Below are positions 1 to 6,989 of a stretch of 12,919 nucleotides of DNA, in pieces. Position 1 is the stretch's first letter, and every line of letters begins with the position of its first letter. Position numbers and translations under genes: made by a program. The stretch comes from Alphaproteobacteria bacterium (GTDB lineage Bacteria > Pseudomonadota > Alphaproteobacteria > Puniceispirillales > Puniceispirillaceae), in NCBI GenBank assembly GCA_009936885.1, contig JAACDT010000207.1, positions 1 to 12,919 on the forward strand. Direction: 5' to 3'. The notes under the pieces are model-generated. The model was not told the origin of the DNA. It saw nothing but the letters and a program-made list of their open reading frames with translations, and searched no databases.

Positions 1-99
1 ACATGGTAGGCGAATTAATCGCTAATTAATCAATGCAACAGATGCATAAATTAGGGCATTAAATTCGATAATAAAAAAGCTAGGGGTTAGGCAATCTTC
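1..99. other. Leader region upstream of pyrC
   Basis: No complete gene is visible here. One frame reads MVGELIAN and stops at 27-29, which could be the C-terminal end of a gene that begins before the window, but eight codons are too few to assign. The stretch is very AT-rich and holds two copies of AATTAATC (13-20 and 24-31) spaced 11 bases apart. A GATAAT hexamer at 67-72 resembles a -10 box but has no convincing -35 partner. A TAGGGGTTAGG purine-rich run at 81-91 can serve as the pyrC ribosome binding site. Confidence 0.5.
15..29. promoter_or_regulatory. Possible CtrA-type site, TTAA-N7-TTAA
   Basis: The sequence reads TTAA, seven bases, TTAA, which is the full consensus of the alphaproteobacterial cell-cycle regulator CtrA. 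It lies about 70 bases before the pyrC start. In DNA this AT-rich, roughly one such match is expected by chance in a window of this size, and the site may overlap the end of an upstream gene. The match is exact but functional support is weak. Confidence 0.2.
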
Positions 100-1152
100 A
101 TGACAGCGAATCTAAATCAGCTTAAAATCACCAAACCTGATGATTGGCATTTGCATATTCGAGATGCAGAAATCATGAAGGCGGTATTACCTGCAACTTA
201 TCGATGGGCATCAAGAGCGATTATAATGCCAAATCTTGTGCCACCGATTGTGACAGGTGCGGATGCACTCTCTTACGCAGGCAGAATTAAAAATAGCATC
301 GAGTCTGGGGCAGAATTTGAGCCCTTACTTACCCTCTACCTAACCCAAAACACAAAAGCGGAGGATGTCGTAGAGTCCTATCAGCAGGGAATAATCAAGG
401 CAGTTAAATTATATCCAGCTGGTGCAACAACCAATTCACAAAATGGGGTTGCGGATATCAAGAAAGTATATCCGGTTCTAGCAGCGATGTCAGAGGCATC
501 TATCCCATTATTAATACATGGTGAAGCAACAGATCCACAAATCGATATCTTTGATAGGGAAGCTGTTTTTATTGAGCAAATTTTAGAGCCTTTGCGACGT
601 GAATTGCCAGATTTAAGAATTGTGATGGAACATATTACAACCAAGCAAGCAGCATCTTATGTTCTTAACGAATCACGAAACCTTGGAGCTACTATTACTC
701 CTCATCATCTGGTTTTGAACCGTAATGTAATGCTTGCAGGTGGCATAAGACCTCATTATTACTGCCTGCCGATTTTAAAAAGAGAATCTCATAGGCTTGC
801 ATTGATAGACGCAGCAATAAAAGGGGATAAGAGGTTTTTTCTTGGCACTGACAGTGCGCCTCATTTAGATGGCGCTAAAATTGATGTTTGTGGCTGTGCA
901 GGCGTTTTTAATGCCACTTTTGCTGTTGAGATATTAGCCCAATTATTTGATAATTTAGGGGCATTGAATAATCTAGAAGGGTTTGTAAGTCTGCATGGGG
1001 CAGACTTTTATAAGCTACCGTACAATAAAGAGAAGTTAACCTTATTCAAATCAAATACTGCGCTTGAAATGCCAAAAACACTTCAAACAGAAGTTGGCAA
1101 TATCACGCTGTTTGACCCACTAATGCCGGTTTATTGGCAGATTTTGGAATAG
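100..1152 (+). CDS. pyrC: Dihydroorotase, E. coli PyrC type
   Basis: This enzyme catalyses reversible ring closure of N-carbamoyl-aspartate to dihydroorotate, the third step of de novo UMP synthesis, in the cytoplasm. At 350 residues it is full length for the E. coli-type family. The zinc site is complete: HLH at residues 17-19, the lysine that is carboxylated (K103, in VKLYP), H140 (in LIHGE), H178 (in MEHIT) and the catalytic D251 (in GTDSAPH). The PHHL motif at 201-204 and the IRPHYYC substrate loop near 216-222 are also present. The ATG at 100 is preceded by a TTAGG run eight bases upstream and gives the expected short N-terminus before KPDDWHLH. The next pyrimidine gene, pyrE, is about 4.2 kb downstream, separated by a polyamine transporter. 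A run of seven T follows the stop, but I see no strong hairpin before it. Confidence 0.97.
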   Translation: MTANLNQLKITKPDDWHLHIRDAEIMKAVLPATYRWASRAIIMPNLVPPIVTGADALSYAGRIKNSIESGAEFEPLLTLYLTQNTKAEDVVESYQQGIIKAVKLYPAGATTNSQNGVADIKKVYPVLAAMSEASIPLLIHGEATDPQIDIFDREAVFIEQILEPLRRELPDLRIVMEHITTKQAASYVLNESRNLGATITPHHLVLNRNVMLAGGIRPHYYCLPILKRESHRLALIDAAIKGDKRFFLGTDSAPHLDGAKIDVCGCAGVFNATFAVEILAQLFDNLGALNNLEGFVSLHGADFYKLPYNKEKLTLFKSNTALEMPKTLQTEVGNITLFDPLMPVYWQILE

Positions 1153-1168
1153 CGGTTTTTTTATTTGC

Positions 1169-1197
1169 TTGTTGGGCATCAATAAAATGCTTATAAT
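1169..1197 (+). promoter_or_regulatory. Candidate sigma-70 promoter for potFGHI
   Basis: A perfect -10 box TATAAT lies at 1192-1197, with TTGTTG at 1169-1174 exactly 17 bases upstream. The -35 matches the consensus only at TTG. It falls in the 86-base gap between pyrC and potF, about 40 bases before the potF start codon, which is the right place. The gap is AT-rich, so chance hexamers are likely; transcript-start data would decide. Confidence 0.4.
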
Positions 1198-1222
1198 TTA
1201 AACTGTTTTCTCTCGGTATATA

Positions 1223-1229
1223 GAAGGAG
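1223..1229 (+). promoter_or_regulatory. Strong ribosome binding site of potF
   Basis: GAAGGAG lies nine bases before the ATG at 1239 and is among the best Shine-Dalgarno matches in the window. This suits a binding-protein gene that must be expressed well above its permease genes, and it fixes the potF start so that the hydrophobic N-terminal segment is included. Confidence 0.65.
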
Positions 1230-1238
1230 TAACTAATT

Positions 1239-2372
1239 ATGGAACGATCTAATCTTTTTTTAATTACAGGGGTTATAGCGGCCGGTTTAGTTGTATTTTT
1301 TAATTTTGACACATCGAACACTCAGAAAAGCCAAGTTGCGGAAATAGAAGGCGAGCTCAATATCTATAATTGGTCTGACTATATTGCAGAAGATACCATT
1401 GCAAATTTTGAGGCCGAAACTGGGGTAAGAGTTACCTATGATTTGTATGATTCCAACGAAGTATTAGAAGCTAAAATGCTTGCAGGTTCTTCTGGATATG
1501 ATCTTGTCGTGCCAACAGCTGATTTTCTTGCTCGCGGGCGTGAAGCTGGGGCTTATCAGGATATGGACTTGTCCAAAATTCCAAATGCTTCTAACCAAGA
1601 TCCTGAGATACAGGATCAAGCAAATAAAATGGTCGGTTCAGCTTCTGCTGGATTAGTATATATGTGGGGGTCTACGGGCATTGCTTATAATGAAGCTATG
1701 ATAGCAGAGCGACTTGGCGATGATGCGCCAACCGATAGCTGGTCGTTGATCCTGAACCCTGAAAATGCGGCAAAACTAGAAGATTGTGGCATTGCAATTC
1801 TTGATGCACCAACCGATGTATTGCCAAATGTTATGACCTATCTGGGGTATCCTGGAACATCGACAGATAAAGCACATTTCGAAGCTGCGGGAGATGCGTT
1901 GTCGGCCATTCGCCCTTATCTTCGATATATTAATTCAAGCCAGTCGATAAATGATATTGCCAATGGTGATATCTGCGCAGCTATAATGTGGTCAGGCGAT
2001 GCGTTTCAGGCGGCTTATCGAGCAGAAGATGCAGAAAATGGACATGTGATAGATTATTACATTCCAGATGAGGGCACCAATCTGTGGTTTGACGTCATGG
2101 CAATTCCTGCGGATGCAAAAAACATAGATAATGCTTATAAATTTGTTGATTACATGATGCGTGCTGATGTAGCGGCGGAGAATGTAAACTATGTTTGGTA
2201 TGCAAGTGGCAACAAAGCAGCGAAGCCAGATATTGATCCAGATATTTTATCTCATCCAGGCATTTATCCAACCGAAAAAGCAAAAGAGAAGCTTTTTGTA
2301 ACACCTGTTTACGATGCAAAGACGGATAGAATAGTAACGCGTGTATGGAACAGATTTTCTGCAGGTAATTAG
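1239..2372 (+). CDS. potF: Polyamine ABC transporter substrate-binding protein, PotF/PotD family
   Basis: This protein binds putrescine or a related polyamine outside the inner membrane and delivers it to the PotGHI importer. At 377 residues it is close to E. coli PotF (370), and from residue 40 on it follows PotF closely: LNIYNWSDYIA (40-50), DSNEVLEAKM (71-80), YMWGSTGI (141-148), SSQSINDIANGDIC (233-246), NKAA (325-328) and the C-terminal TRVW. Polyamine-contact positions are kept: W45, S46, D47, W251, D254, D285 and Y321. By eye alignment the PotF E185 position is D193, and the PotF F276 position is W283, as in the spermidine protein PotD, so the exact polyamine is uncertain. The first 22 residues hold a basic end and a hydrophobic helix (about 6-21) with no cysteine lipobox and no clear AxA cleavage site, so it may stay anchored in the membrane. 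The same N-terminus occurs on the BMP protein at 8808. Confidence 0.95.
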   Translation: MERSNLFLITGVIAAGLVVFFNFDTSNTQKSQVAEIEGELNIYNWSDYIAEDTIANFEAETGVRVTYDLYDSNEVLEAKMLAGSSGYDLVVPTADFLARGREAGAYQDMDLSKIPNASNQDPEIQDQANKMVGSASAGLVYMWGSTGIAYNEAMIAERLGDDAPTDSWSLILNPENAAKLEDCGIAILDAPTDVLPNVMTYLGYPGTSTDKAHFEAAGDALSAIRPYLRYINSSQSINDIANGDICAAIMWSGDAFQAAYRAEDAENGHVIDYYIPDEGTNLWFDVMAIPADAKNIDNAYKFVDYMMRADVAAENVNYVWYASGNKAAKPDIDPDILSHPGIYPTEKAKEKLFVTPVYDAKTDRIVTRVWNRFSAGN

Positions 2373-2406
2373 ACGAGAGCAGAAATCAGAATTTTAATTT
2401 AGTAAT

Positions 2407-2445
2407 GGAAGCCACCTTCAACCTTATATGAATGTGGCTTTCTTT
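2407..2445 (+). terminator. Hairpin after potF, likely partial terminator or mRNA stabiliser
   Basis: GGAAGCCAC at 2407-2415 pairs with GTGGCTTTC at 2434-2442 over nine pairs, one of them G-U. After one mismatch, TTCA (2417-2420) pairs with TGAA (2429-2432), leaving an eight-base loop. A T-rich stretch (TTTCTTTATTTATA) begins in the 3' arm and continues past it. The hairpin lies between the binding-protein gene and the rest of the transporter operon. There such elements commonly lower downstream transcription or protect the upstream message, giving more binding protein than permease. The fold is read directly; the function is inferred. Confidence 0.6.
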
Positions 2446-2476
2446 ATTTATAAATTGGAAGTGACGGCATTGCTAT

Positions 2477-3550
2477 ATGACCCCCTTTATTAGAATTCAG
2501 AATATTTCCAAAAAATTTGGTAAATTATTGGCAGTTGATGATGTTTCTTTTAATTTAGAAAGAGGCGAATTATTTAGCCTTTTAGGTCCATCTGGATGCG
2601 GCAAGACAACCTTATTAAGAATGCTGGCAGGGTTTGAGAAACCATCAGAAGGTTACATTGAAATTGATGGTCAGAATATGGCAAATGTTGATCCAGCGGA
2701 TAGACCTGTAAATATCATGTTTCAAAGCTATGCGCTTTTTCCCCATATGAGTGTCTCAAACAATATTGCTTATGGCTTAAAACGTGCATCACTTCCTAGC
2801 GATGAAATTAAGGCACGTGTTGAAGAATTGCTTCGGCTTGTTCACCTATCTGGAATGGGCGCGCGCAAACCCTCAACGCTTTCAGGTGGGCAAAGACAGC
2901 GCGTTGCTTTAGCACGTGCACTTGCAAGGCGCCCAAAGCTGCTATTACTAGATGAGCCGCTTGCCGCATTGGACAAAAAGCTTCGCTCAGAAACGCAATT
3001 TGAACTTGTTAATATTCAAGAACAACTTGGAACAACCTTCATAGTAGTAACACATGATCAAGAAGAGGCGATGACATTGTCTACTCGAATTGGTGTGATG
3101 GATAACGGAAAATTAGTTCAAACTGCCACTCCGAACGAGATATATGAGAAGCCTGAAACGCGTTTTGTGGCAGATTTTGTTGGCGATATAAGCTTTCTTG
3201 AGGCAACAGTTATAGAGCGGACTGGTAAATATTGGCTAATGGAAGCAGCAACCCCAATTTACGCCATCGGTAGTAGCACATTGACATCTGGGATGAAGGT
3301 AAGCCTTGCTATCCGGCCTGAGAAAATAACCCTCACCTCACAGTCGACAGGCCACCTCAATGAATTTCCAGTAGAAATTGAAGATTGGGCATTTTATGGC
3401 GCTGGAACTCAATATAAAGTAATTGGGCCAGACGGTATCAAGTTAAAAGTATATCAGTCCCATAATCAGCCAAGCCATGCCAATCCGAGGCACTTAGAAA
3501 CAGGTTTTGTCCACTTCTCACCAGATGCAACAATCATTCTAGAAGGGTGA
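2477..3550 (+). CDS. potG: Polyamine ABC transporter ATP-binding protein
   Basis: This is the cytoplasmic ATPase that powers polyamine import through the PotHI channel. The single nucleotide-binding domain is intact: Walker A GPSGCGKTT (37-45), Q-loop Q83 in MFQSYALFPHM, signature LSGGQ (135-139), Walker B LLLLDEP (155-161), D-loop ALD (164-166) and switch H193 in THDQEEAM. From about residue 235 to 357 there is a C-terminal regulatory region of the TOBE type, including the IRPEKI motif typical of PotA/PotG/UgpC-like ATPases. The length of 357 is a little short of E. coli PotG (377). The start at 2477 is preceded by GGAAGTGA at 2457-2464, a somewhat long spacing. It comes 104 bases after potF, with a hairpin between them, and is followed four bases later by potH. 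The assignment rests on motifs and on its place between PotF and two PotH/I-type permeases. Confidence 0.95.
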   Translation: MTPFIRIQNISKKFGKLLAVDDVSFNLERGELFSLLGPSGCGKTTLLRMLAGFEKPSEGYIEIDGQNMANVDPADRPVNIMFQSYALFPHMSVSNNIAYGLKRASLPSDEIKARVEELLRLVHLSGMGARKPSTLSGGQRQRVALARALARRPKLLLLDEPLAALDKKLRSETQFELVNIQEQLGTTFIVVTHDQEEAMTLSTRIGVMDNGKLVQTATPNEIYEKPETRFVADFVGDISFLEATVIERTGKYWLMEAATPIYAIGSSTLTSGMKVSLAIRPEKITLTSQSTGHLNEFPVEIEDWAFYGAGTQYKVIGPDGIKLKVYQSHNQPSHANPRHLETGFVHFSPDATIILEG

Positions 3551-3554
3551 AGAA

Positions 3555-4445
3555 ATGCACTCCTTACTTCAAAAATTTGGACGATTGCTTGTTATCTGGT
3601 TGCCGTTGGGATGGCTTGGTATATTTTTTATGCTACCTTTGGTGGAAATGGTTAATGTCTCTTTGTCAGAGGCAAGGCGAGCAGTGCCGCCCTATAACCC
3701 TGCCTTTCAAATTGGCAAAGATGGCATCTCCTTTCAGCCAGTAGTAGATAATTACTTGCTAATATATGAGTACTGGGAAGATTATTTATGGCCTGCGGTG
3801 AATAGCGTTAGGCTGGCTTTTTTCTCTACCTTATATTGTCTTTTATTTGCGTATCCGATGGCTTGGTGGATAGCTCGCTCGAATAAATCATTGCAACACA
3901 TTCTGCTGGTATTGATATTAATGCCGTTTTGGACATCATCGCTTCTTAGGATGTATGCTCTGATAGGCTTGTTGAATCCAAATGGCGTTATCAATGATTT
4001 TCTAATATGGGCTGGGATTACTGTAACGCCTATTCAAATGATGCAAACAGATTTTTCAATTTATTCAGGCATGATTCTTACCTATTTGCCATTAATGATA
4101 CTGCCTTTATATGCCTCTCTTGTGAGGCTAGATAATTCGGTATTAGAAGCGGCAGCTGACCTTGGTGCAAAAAATTGGGATATTTTTCGAACCATAATTC
4201 TGCCTCTTAGTATGCCTGGCGTAATAGCTGGATGTCTTTTGGTCTTTATTCCTGCAGTTGGAGAGTTTGTTATACCAGCTTTGCTGGGTGGCCCAGAGCA
4301 ATTAATGCTTGGGAAAGTCATCTGGACAGAATTCTTTCGCAATAGGGATTGGCCTGTTGCAGCTGCTATCGCCATCATACTAATCGCAATCATCATATTA
4401 CCCATTGTCTATGCAAGGTATCAGGATAAGGAGAGTATAAGCTAA
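3555..4445 (+). CDS. potH: Polyamine ABC transporter permease
   Basis: This is one of the two inner-membrane subunits forming the polyamine channel. At 296 residues it is slightly shorter than E. coli PotH (317), the difference being mostly in the N-terminal tail. About six hydrophobic segments are visible, near residues 13-34, 84-106, 114-136, 168-189, 220-243 and 268-286. The EAA loop that docks on the ATPase is well kept: EAAADLGAKNWDIFRTIILP at 198-217. GEFVIPALLGG (236-246) is typical of PotH/PotB proteins. The start is four bases after the potG stop, and the GAAGGGTGAAGAA run at the end of potG supplies the ribosome binding site. Its stop overlaps the potI start by one base (TAATG), so the two permeases are probably translationally coupled in equal amounts. 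Confidence 0.94.
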   Translation: MHSLLQKFGRLLVIWLPLGWLGIFFMLPLVEMVNVSLSEARRAVPPYNPAFQIGKDGISFQPVVDNYLLIYEYWEDYLWPAVNSVRLAFFSTLYCLLFAYPMAWWIARSNKSLQHILLVLILMPFWTSSLLRMYALIGLLNPNGVINDFLIWAGITVTPIQMMQTDFSIYSGMILTYLPLMILPLYASLVRLDNSVLEAAADLGAKNWDIFRTIILPLSMPGVIAGCLLVFIPAVGEFVIPALLGGPEQLMLGKVIWTEFFRNRDWPVAAAIAIILIAIIILPIVYARYQDKESIS

Positions 4446-5251
4446 TGCGTAGTACTGTTCCGTTATTGGTTAAATTATTAGCCACTGCTGGATTTGGCAT
4501 TTTATATATTCCGGTCATGATGATGATGATTTATAGCTTTAATCGTGGCAAACTTGTCTCTGTCTGGGCAGGCTTCTCTACTAAATGGTATAAAGAGTTG
4601 TGGTATGATGATGTTTTGCTTACCGCTTTGTATAAATCATTACTAATTGGATTTAGCTCAGCTACGATTTCAACGATATTTGGATTATTAATCGCAATTG
4701 CCTTTCTGCGTTTTTCAAATTTTAGAGGTAGATTATTTTTGAGCCTTTTTGCAAGTGCACCTTTGGTAATGCCAGAGGCAGTAACTGGCTTATCGATGTT
4801 ATTATTATTCATCGCAATGGAAGCAAGCTTTGGCTGGCCGTCAGGGCGAGCTGTGGATACTATAATGATTGCGCATGCTACTTTTGGGATGTGTTGTGCA
4901 GCTGTTGTCATTCAAACAAGATTGCGTGATATTGATAAATCCCTTGAAGAGGCGGCAAAAGACCTTGGTGGCAGGCAGCCATTTGTGTTCCTATCTATCA
5001 TTCTGCCTCTTATTCTTCCGTCCATTATTGCGGCTTGGCTATTATCATTTACTCTAAGTTTTGATGATTTAGTGATTGCTAGCTTTGTAAGTGGCCCTGG
5101 AAGCTCAACACTGCCTATTGTTATTTTTTCCAAAATTCGACTAGGCGTTTCGCCAGAAATTAATGCCATTGCAACCCTAATGATTTTAACGATTTCTGCA
5201 CTCGTTATGATAGGCAGTTTTCTGGTATTAAGGCGAGATGGCAAAAAATAA
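4445..5251 (+). CDS. potI: Polyamine ABC transporter permease
   Basis: This is the second channel subunit of the polyamine importer, pairing with PotH. At 268 residues it is near E. coli PotI (281). It has about six hydrophobic segments, the first near 7-30. The ATPase-docking EAA loop is LEEAAKDLGGRQPFVFLSII at 167-186, followed by LPLILPSIIAAWLLSF. SFDDLVIASFVSGPGSSTLP (205-224) is characteristic of the PotI/PotC branch. The ATG overlaps the potH stop by one base. No clear terminator follows; the next gene, pyrE, is 129 bases on. With this gene the transporter set is complete: one binding protein, one ATPase and two permeases. Confidence 0.94.
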   Translation: MRSTVPLLVKLLATAGFGILYIPVMMMMIYSFNRGKLVSVWAGFSTKWYKELWYDDVLLTALYKSLLIGFSSATISTIFGLLIAIAFLRFSNFRGRLFLSLFASAPLVMPEAVTGLSMLLLFIAMEASFGWPSGRAVDTIMIAHATFGMCCAAVVIQTRLRDIDKSLEEAAKDLGGRQPFVFLSIILPLILPSIIAAWLLSFTLSFDDLVIASFVSGPGSSTLPIVIFSKIRLGVSPEINAIATLMILTISALVMIGSFLVLRRDGKK

Positions 5252-5287
5252 TCCCCCCTAAAAAACGCCGAAATTAAACTTAATTGA

Positions 5288-5319
5288 TTACCATACCACC
5301 TAAAATCATACATTATAAA
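5288..5319 (+). promoter_or_regulatory. Weak candidate promoter for the pyrE-led operon
   Basis: In the 129-base gap after potI, TTACCA (5288-5293) and CATTAT (5311-5316) are spaced 17 bases and match four of six consensus bases each. An overlapping TATAAA lies at 5314-5319. The gap is the only sizeable one before a 7.5-kb run of closely spaced genes, so a promoter is expected somewhere here, but this particular pair is not strong. Confidence 0.25.
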
Positions 5320-5380
5320 TCTTTTAACAACGCGCTATTTAATGTAAATCACTAGAAACGATTAAGGGGCTACCACCATC

Positions 5381-6079
5381 ATGATACTTCATAACCATAC
5401 GCCAAAAGAGGTTATTGCCCGTGCTACTGCAAAAATCCTATTAGATATTGAGGCTGTTCACGTTAATGCAAGTGAGCCATTTGTTCTTACTTCGGGTGCG
5501 AGAAGTCCAGTTTATATTGATTGTCGCAAGTTGATATCTTTCCCGCGTATAAGAGCAGCGCTGATGTCTTATTCTGTGTCTTTGTTAGCTGAATCTGTTG
5601 GGGTAGAATATTTTGATTCGATAGCAGGCGGCGAAACAGCCGGCATTCCGTTTGCGGCTTTTCTTAGCGAGCGGCTTGCACTGCCGATGCAGTATGTCCG
5701 AAAAAAACCGAAAGGGTTTGGCAGAAACGCTCAGATAGAGGGTCATCTAGAAGCTGGTGCAAATGTGCTGTTGATGGAGGATTTAGCAACAGATGGGGGA
5801 AGTAAATTTATGTTTGCAGATGCGCTTCGCTCTGCAGGTGCGAATTGCGACCATATTCTGGTGATATTTTACTATGATATATTCTCATCTGCTCAGAAAA
5901 AACTGACAGATCATGGTCTTCATTTACATTATCTTGCAACTTGGTGGGATATATTAGCTGAACTGAAAGCGTCTGGAAGATTTGATGAGACGACCATTAC
6001 ATCTGTTGAGGCTTTCTTGCATGATCCAACAAGCTGGTCAGCTGCTAATGGCGGAACAGACAGCTTAAAAGGTACATAA
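5381..6079 (+). CDS. pyrE: Orotate phosphoribosyltransferase
   Basis: This enzyme joins orotate with PRPP to form orotidine 5'-phosphate in de novo UMP synthesis. It is a 232-residue type I phosphoribosyltransferase fold. Visible motifs are the N-terminal [17 protein letters not shown] region (34-51), the [12 protein letters not shown] loop (81-92), the flexible catalytic loop [17 protein letters not shown] (105-121) and the PRPP-binding motif [14 protein letters not shown] (129-142). The motif has ED where E. coli has DD, the form I associate with alphaproteobacterial enzymes. The ATG at 5381 is 11 bases after AAGGGG (5364-5369). It heads the second run of genes, and the ribokinase starts five bases after its stop. 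Placing a PRPP-consuming enzyme with a ribose-generating salvage set makes metabolic sense, since ribose 5-phosphate is the PRPP precursor. The C-terminal tail after about residue 212 is longer than in short PyrE forms. Confidence 0.95.
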   Translation: MILHNHTPKEVIARATAKILLDIEAVHVNASEPFVLTSGARSPVYIDCRKLISFPRIRAALMSYSVSLLAESVGVEYFDSIAGGETAGIPFAAFLSERLALPMQYVRKKPKGFGRNAQIEGHLEAGANVLLMEDLATDGGSKFMFADALRSAGANCDHILVIFYYDIFSSAQKKLTDHGLHLHYLATWWDILAELKASGRFDETTITSVEAFLHDPTSWSAANGGTDSLKGT

Positions 6080-6084
6080 TAGTT

Positions 6085-6963
6085 ATGACAATCTTTAATC
6101 TCGGCTCTATTAATTTAGATTATTTTTATAGGCTGCCACATTTAGTATCCGCAGGCGAGACATTGGCAGCAAATGATTTTAACATAGCGCTTGGCGGCAA
6201 AGGCGCTAACCAGTCTGTTGCACTTGCTAAAGCGGGTGCAGACGTGTTTCATATTGGCGCTTTTGGGCAAAAGGATGCGATATATTTGCAAGAGATGCAA
6301 AATGCAGGCGTGAATCTTGATTTTGTTGCTTTGTTAGATATGCCATCAGGACATGCCATTATAATGGTAGATGATAAAACAGGGGAGAATCAGATTATTT
6401 TATCTCCATCTGCGAATTATAATATCGAGCAAAAACAGATTAAAAAAGCACTTCAAAAAGCGACTTCCTCTGATTGGGCGCTTGCGCAGAACGAGACTTG
6501 CCTAGTTGAGCCGTTTTTATCACTTGCTGAGCGACAGGGTCTTAGGATCTGTTATAGCGCGGCGCCATTTGTTGCAGAACAAACAGCAGGCCTTCTACCT
6601 TTAACCGATCTTCTGATTGTAAATGAGGGAGAGGCGGCGGCGCTGAGTGACTATATTGAAAAAGATATCACCACACTTGGATTGCCTCATCTTATCATAA
6701 CATTAGGATCGAAGGGTGCTCGTTATAGTGGCGAGCAAGGCCGTTTTTCTGTGGCGCCTTTTAAGGTAAGTGCCATCGATACAACAGGCGCAGGAGATAC
6801 TTTTCTTGGCTTTGTGCTTGCTAGCCTAAGCGACGGGCAGACAATGCAGCAGGCTATGAGATATGCGTCAGCCGCAGCAGCATTGCAAATCACAAGACAA
6901 GGTGCTTTGCCAGCCATTCCGTCATGGGCAGAGGTAACTAGTTTTTTGCAAGATAATTCATAA
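6085..6963 (+). CDS. rbsK: Ribokinase, PfkB family
   Basis: This enzyme probably phosphorylates ribose to ribose 5-phosphate with ATP in the cytoplasm. At 292 residues it is close to E. coli RbsK (309). Sugar-contact positions known from E. coli RbsK are all present: N10 and D12 in GSINLDY, the GGKGANQ signature (37-43) including N42, E137 in AQNET and the catalytic base D238 in DTTGAGDTF (232-240). The NEGEAAAL (180-187) and TLGSKGA (206-212) segments belong to the nucleotide-binding half. It starts five bases after pyrE, and the next gene begins 11 or 26 bases after its stop depending on start choice. Beside a nucleoside hydrolase its likely substrate is the ribose that enzyme releases. Other PfkB sugar or nucleoside kinases remain possible, but the conserved ribose pocket favours ribokinase. 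Confidence 0.88.
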   Translation: MTIFNLGSINLDYFYRLPHLVSAGETLAANDFNIALGGKGANQSVALAKAGADVFHIGAFGQKDAIYLQEMQNAGVNLDFVALLDMPSGHAIIMVDDKTGENQIILSPSANYNIEQKQIKKALQKATSSDWALAQNETCLVEPFLSLAERQGLRICYSAAPFVAEQTAGLLPLTDLLIVNEGEAAALSDYIEKDITTLGLPHLIITLGSKGARYSGEQGRFSVAPFKVSAIDTTGAGDTFLGFVLASLSDGQTMQQAMRYASAAAALQITRQGALPAIPSWAEVTSFLQDNS

Positions 6964-6989
6964 GGATACACAGATTGGAAGCCCAAATA

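Noticed and set aside
33..62. Nine-codon open frame (MQQMHKLGH) before pyrC as a leader peptide
   Set aside because: It has no ribosome binding site, no run of regulatory codons and no attenuator hairpin between it and pyrC.
1153..1165. Run of seven T directly after the pyrC stop, as a possible intrinsic terminator
   Set aside because: Only three-base stems could be paired upstream (GCC with GGC, CCG with CGG), too weak to call a terminator.
1176..1190. GCAT...ATGC inverted repeat overlapping the candidate potF promoter
   Set aside because: Four-base arms with a seven-base loop are too short to support an operator call.
3547..3744. Forward open frame overlapping the start of potH
   Set aside because: It is out of frame with potH, which has the family motifs and the EAA loop, and it has no recognisable content of its own.
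5272..5285. AATTAA-AC-TTAATT inverted repeat after potI as operator or terminator
   Set aside because: The six-base AT-only arms with a two-base spacer are expected by chance here and give no stable hairpin.
4912..5313. Reverse-strand open frame of 133 codons across potI
   Set aside because: It lies opposite the well-supported potI permease, shows no recognisable motif and has no separate promoter. The same applies to other reverse-strand frames such as 4531-4911 and 8684-9073.
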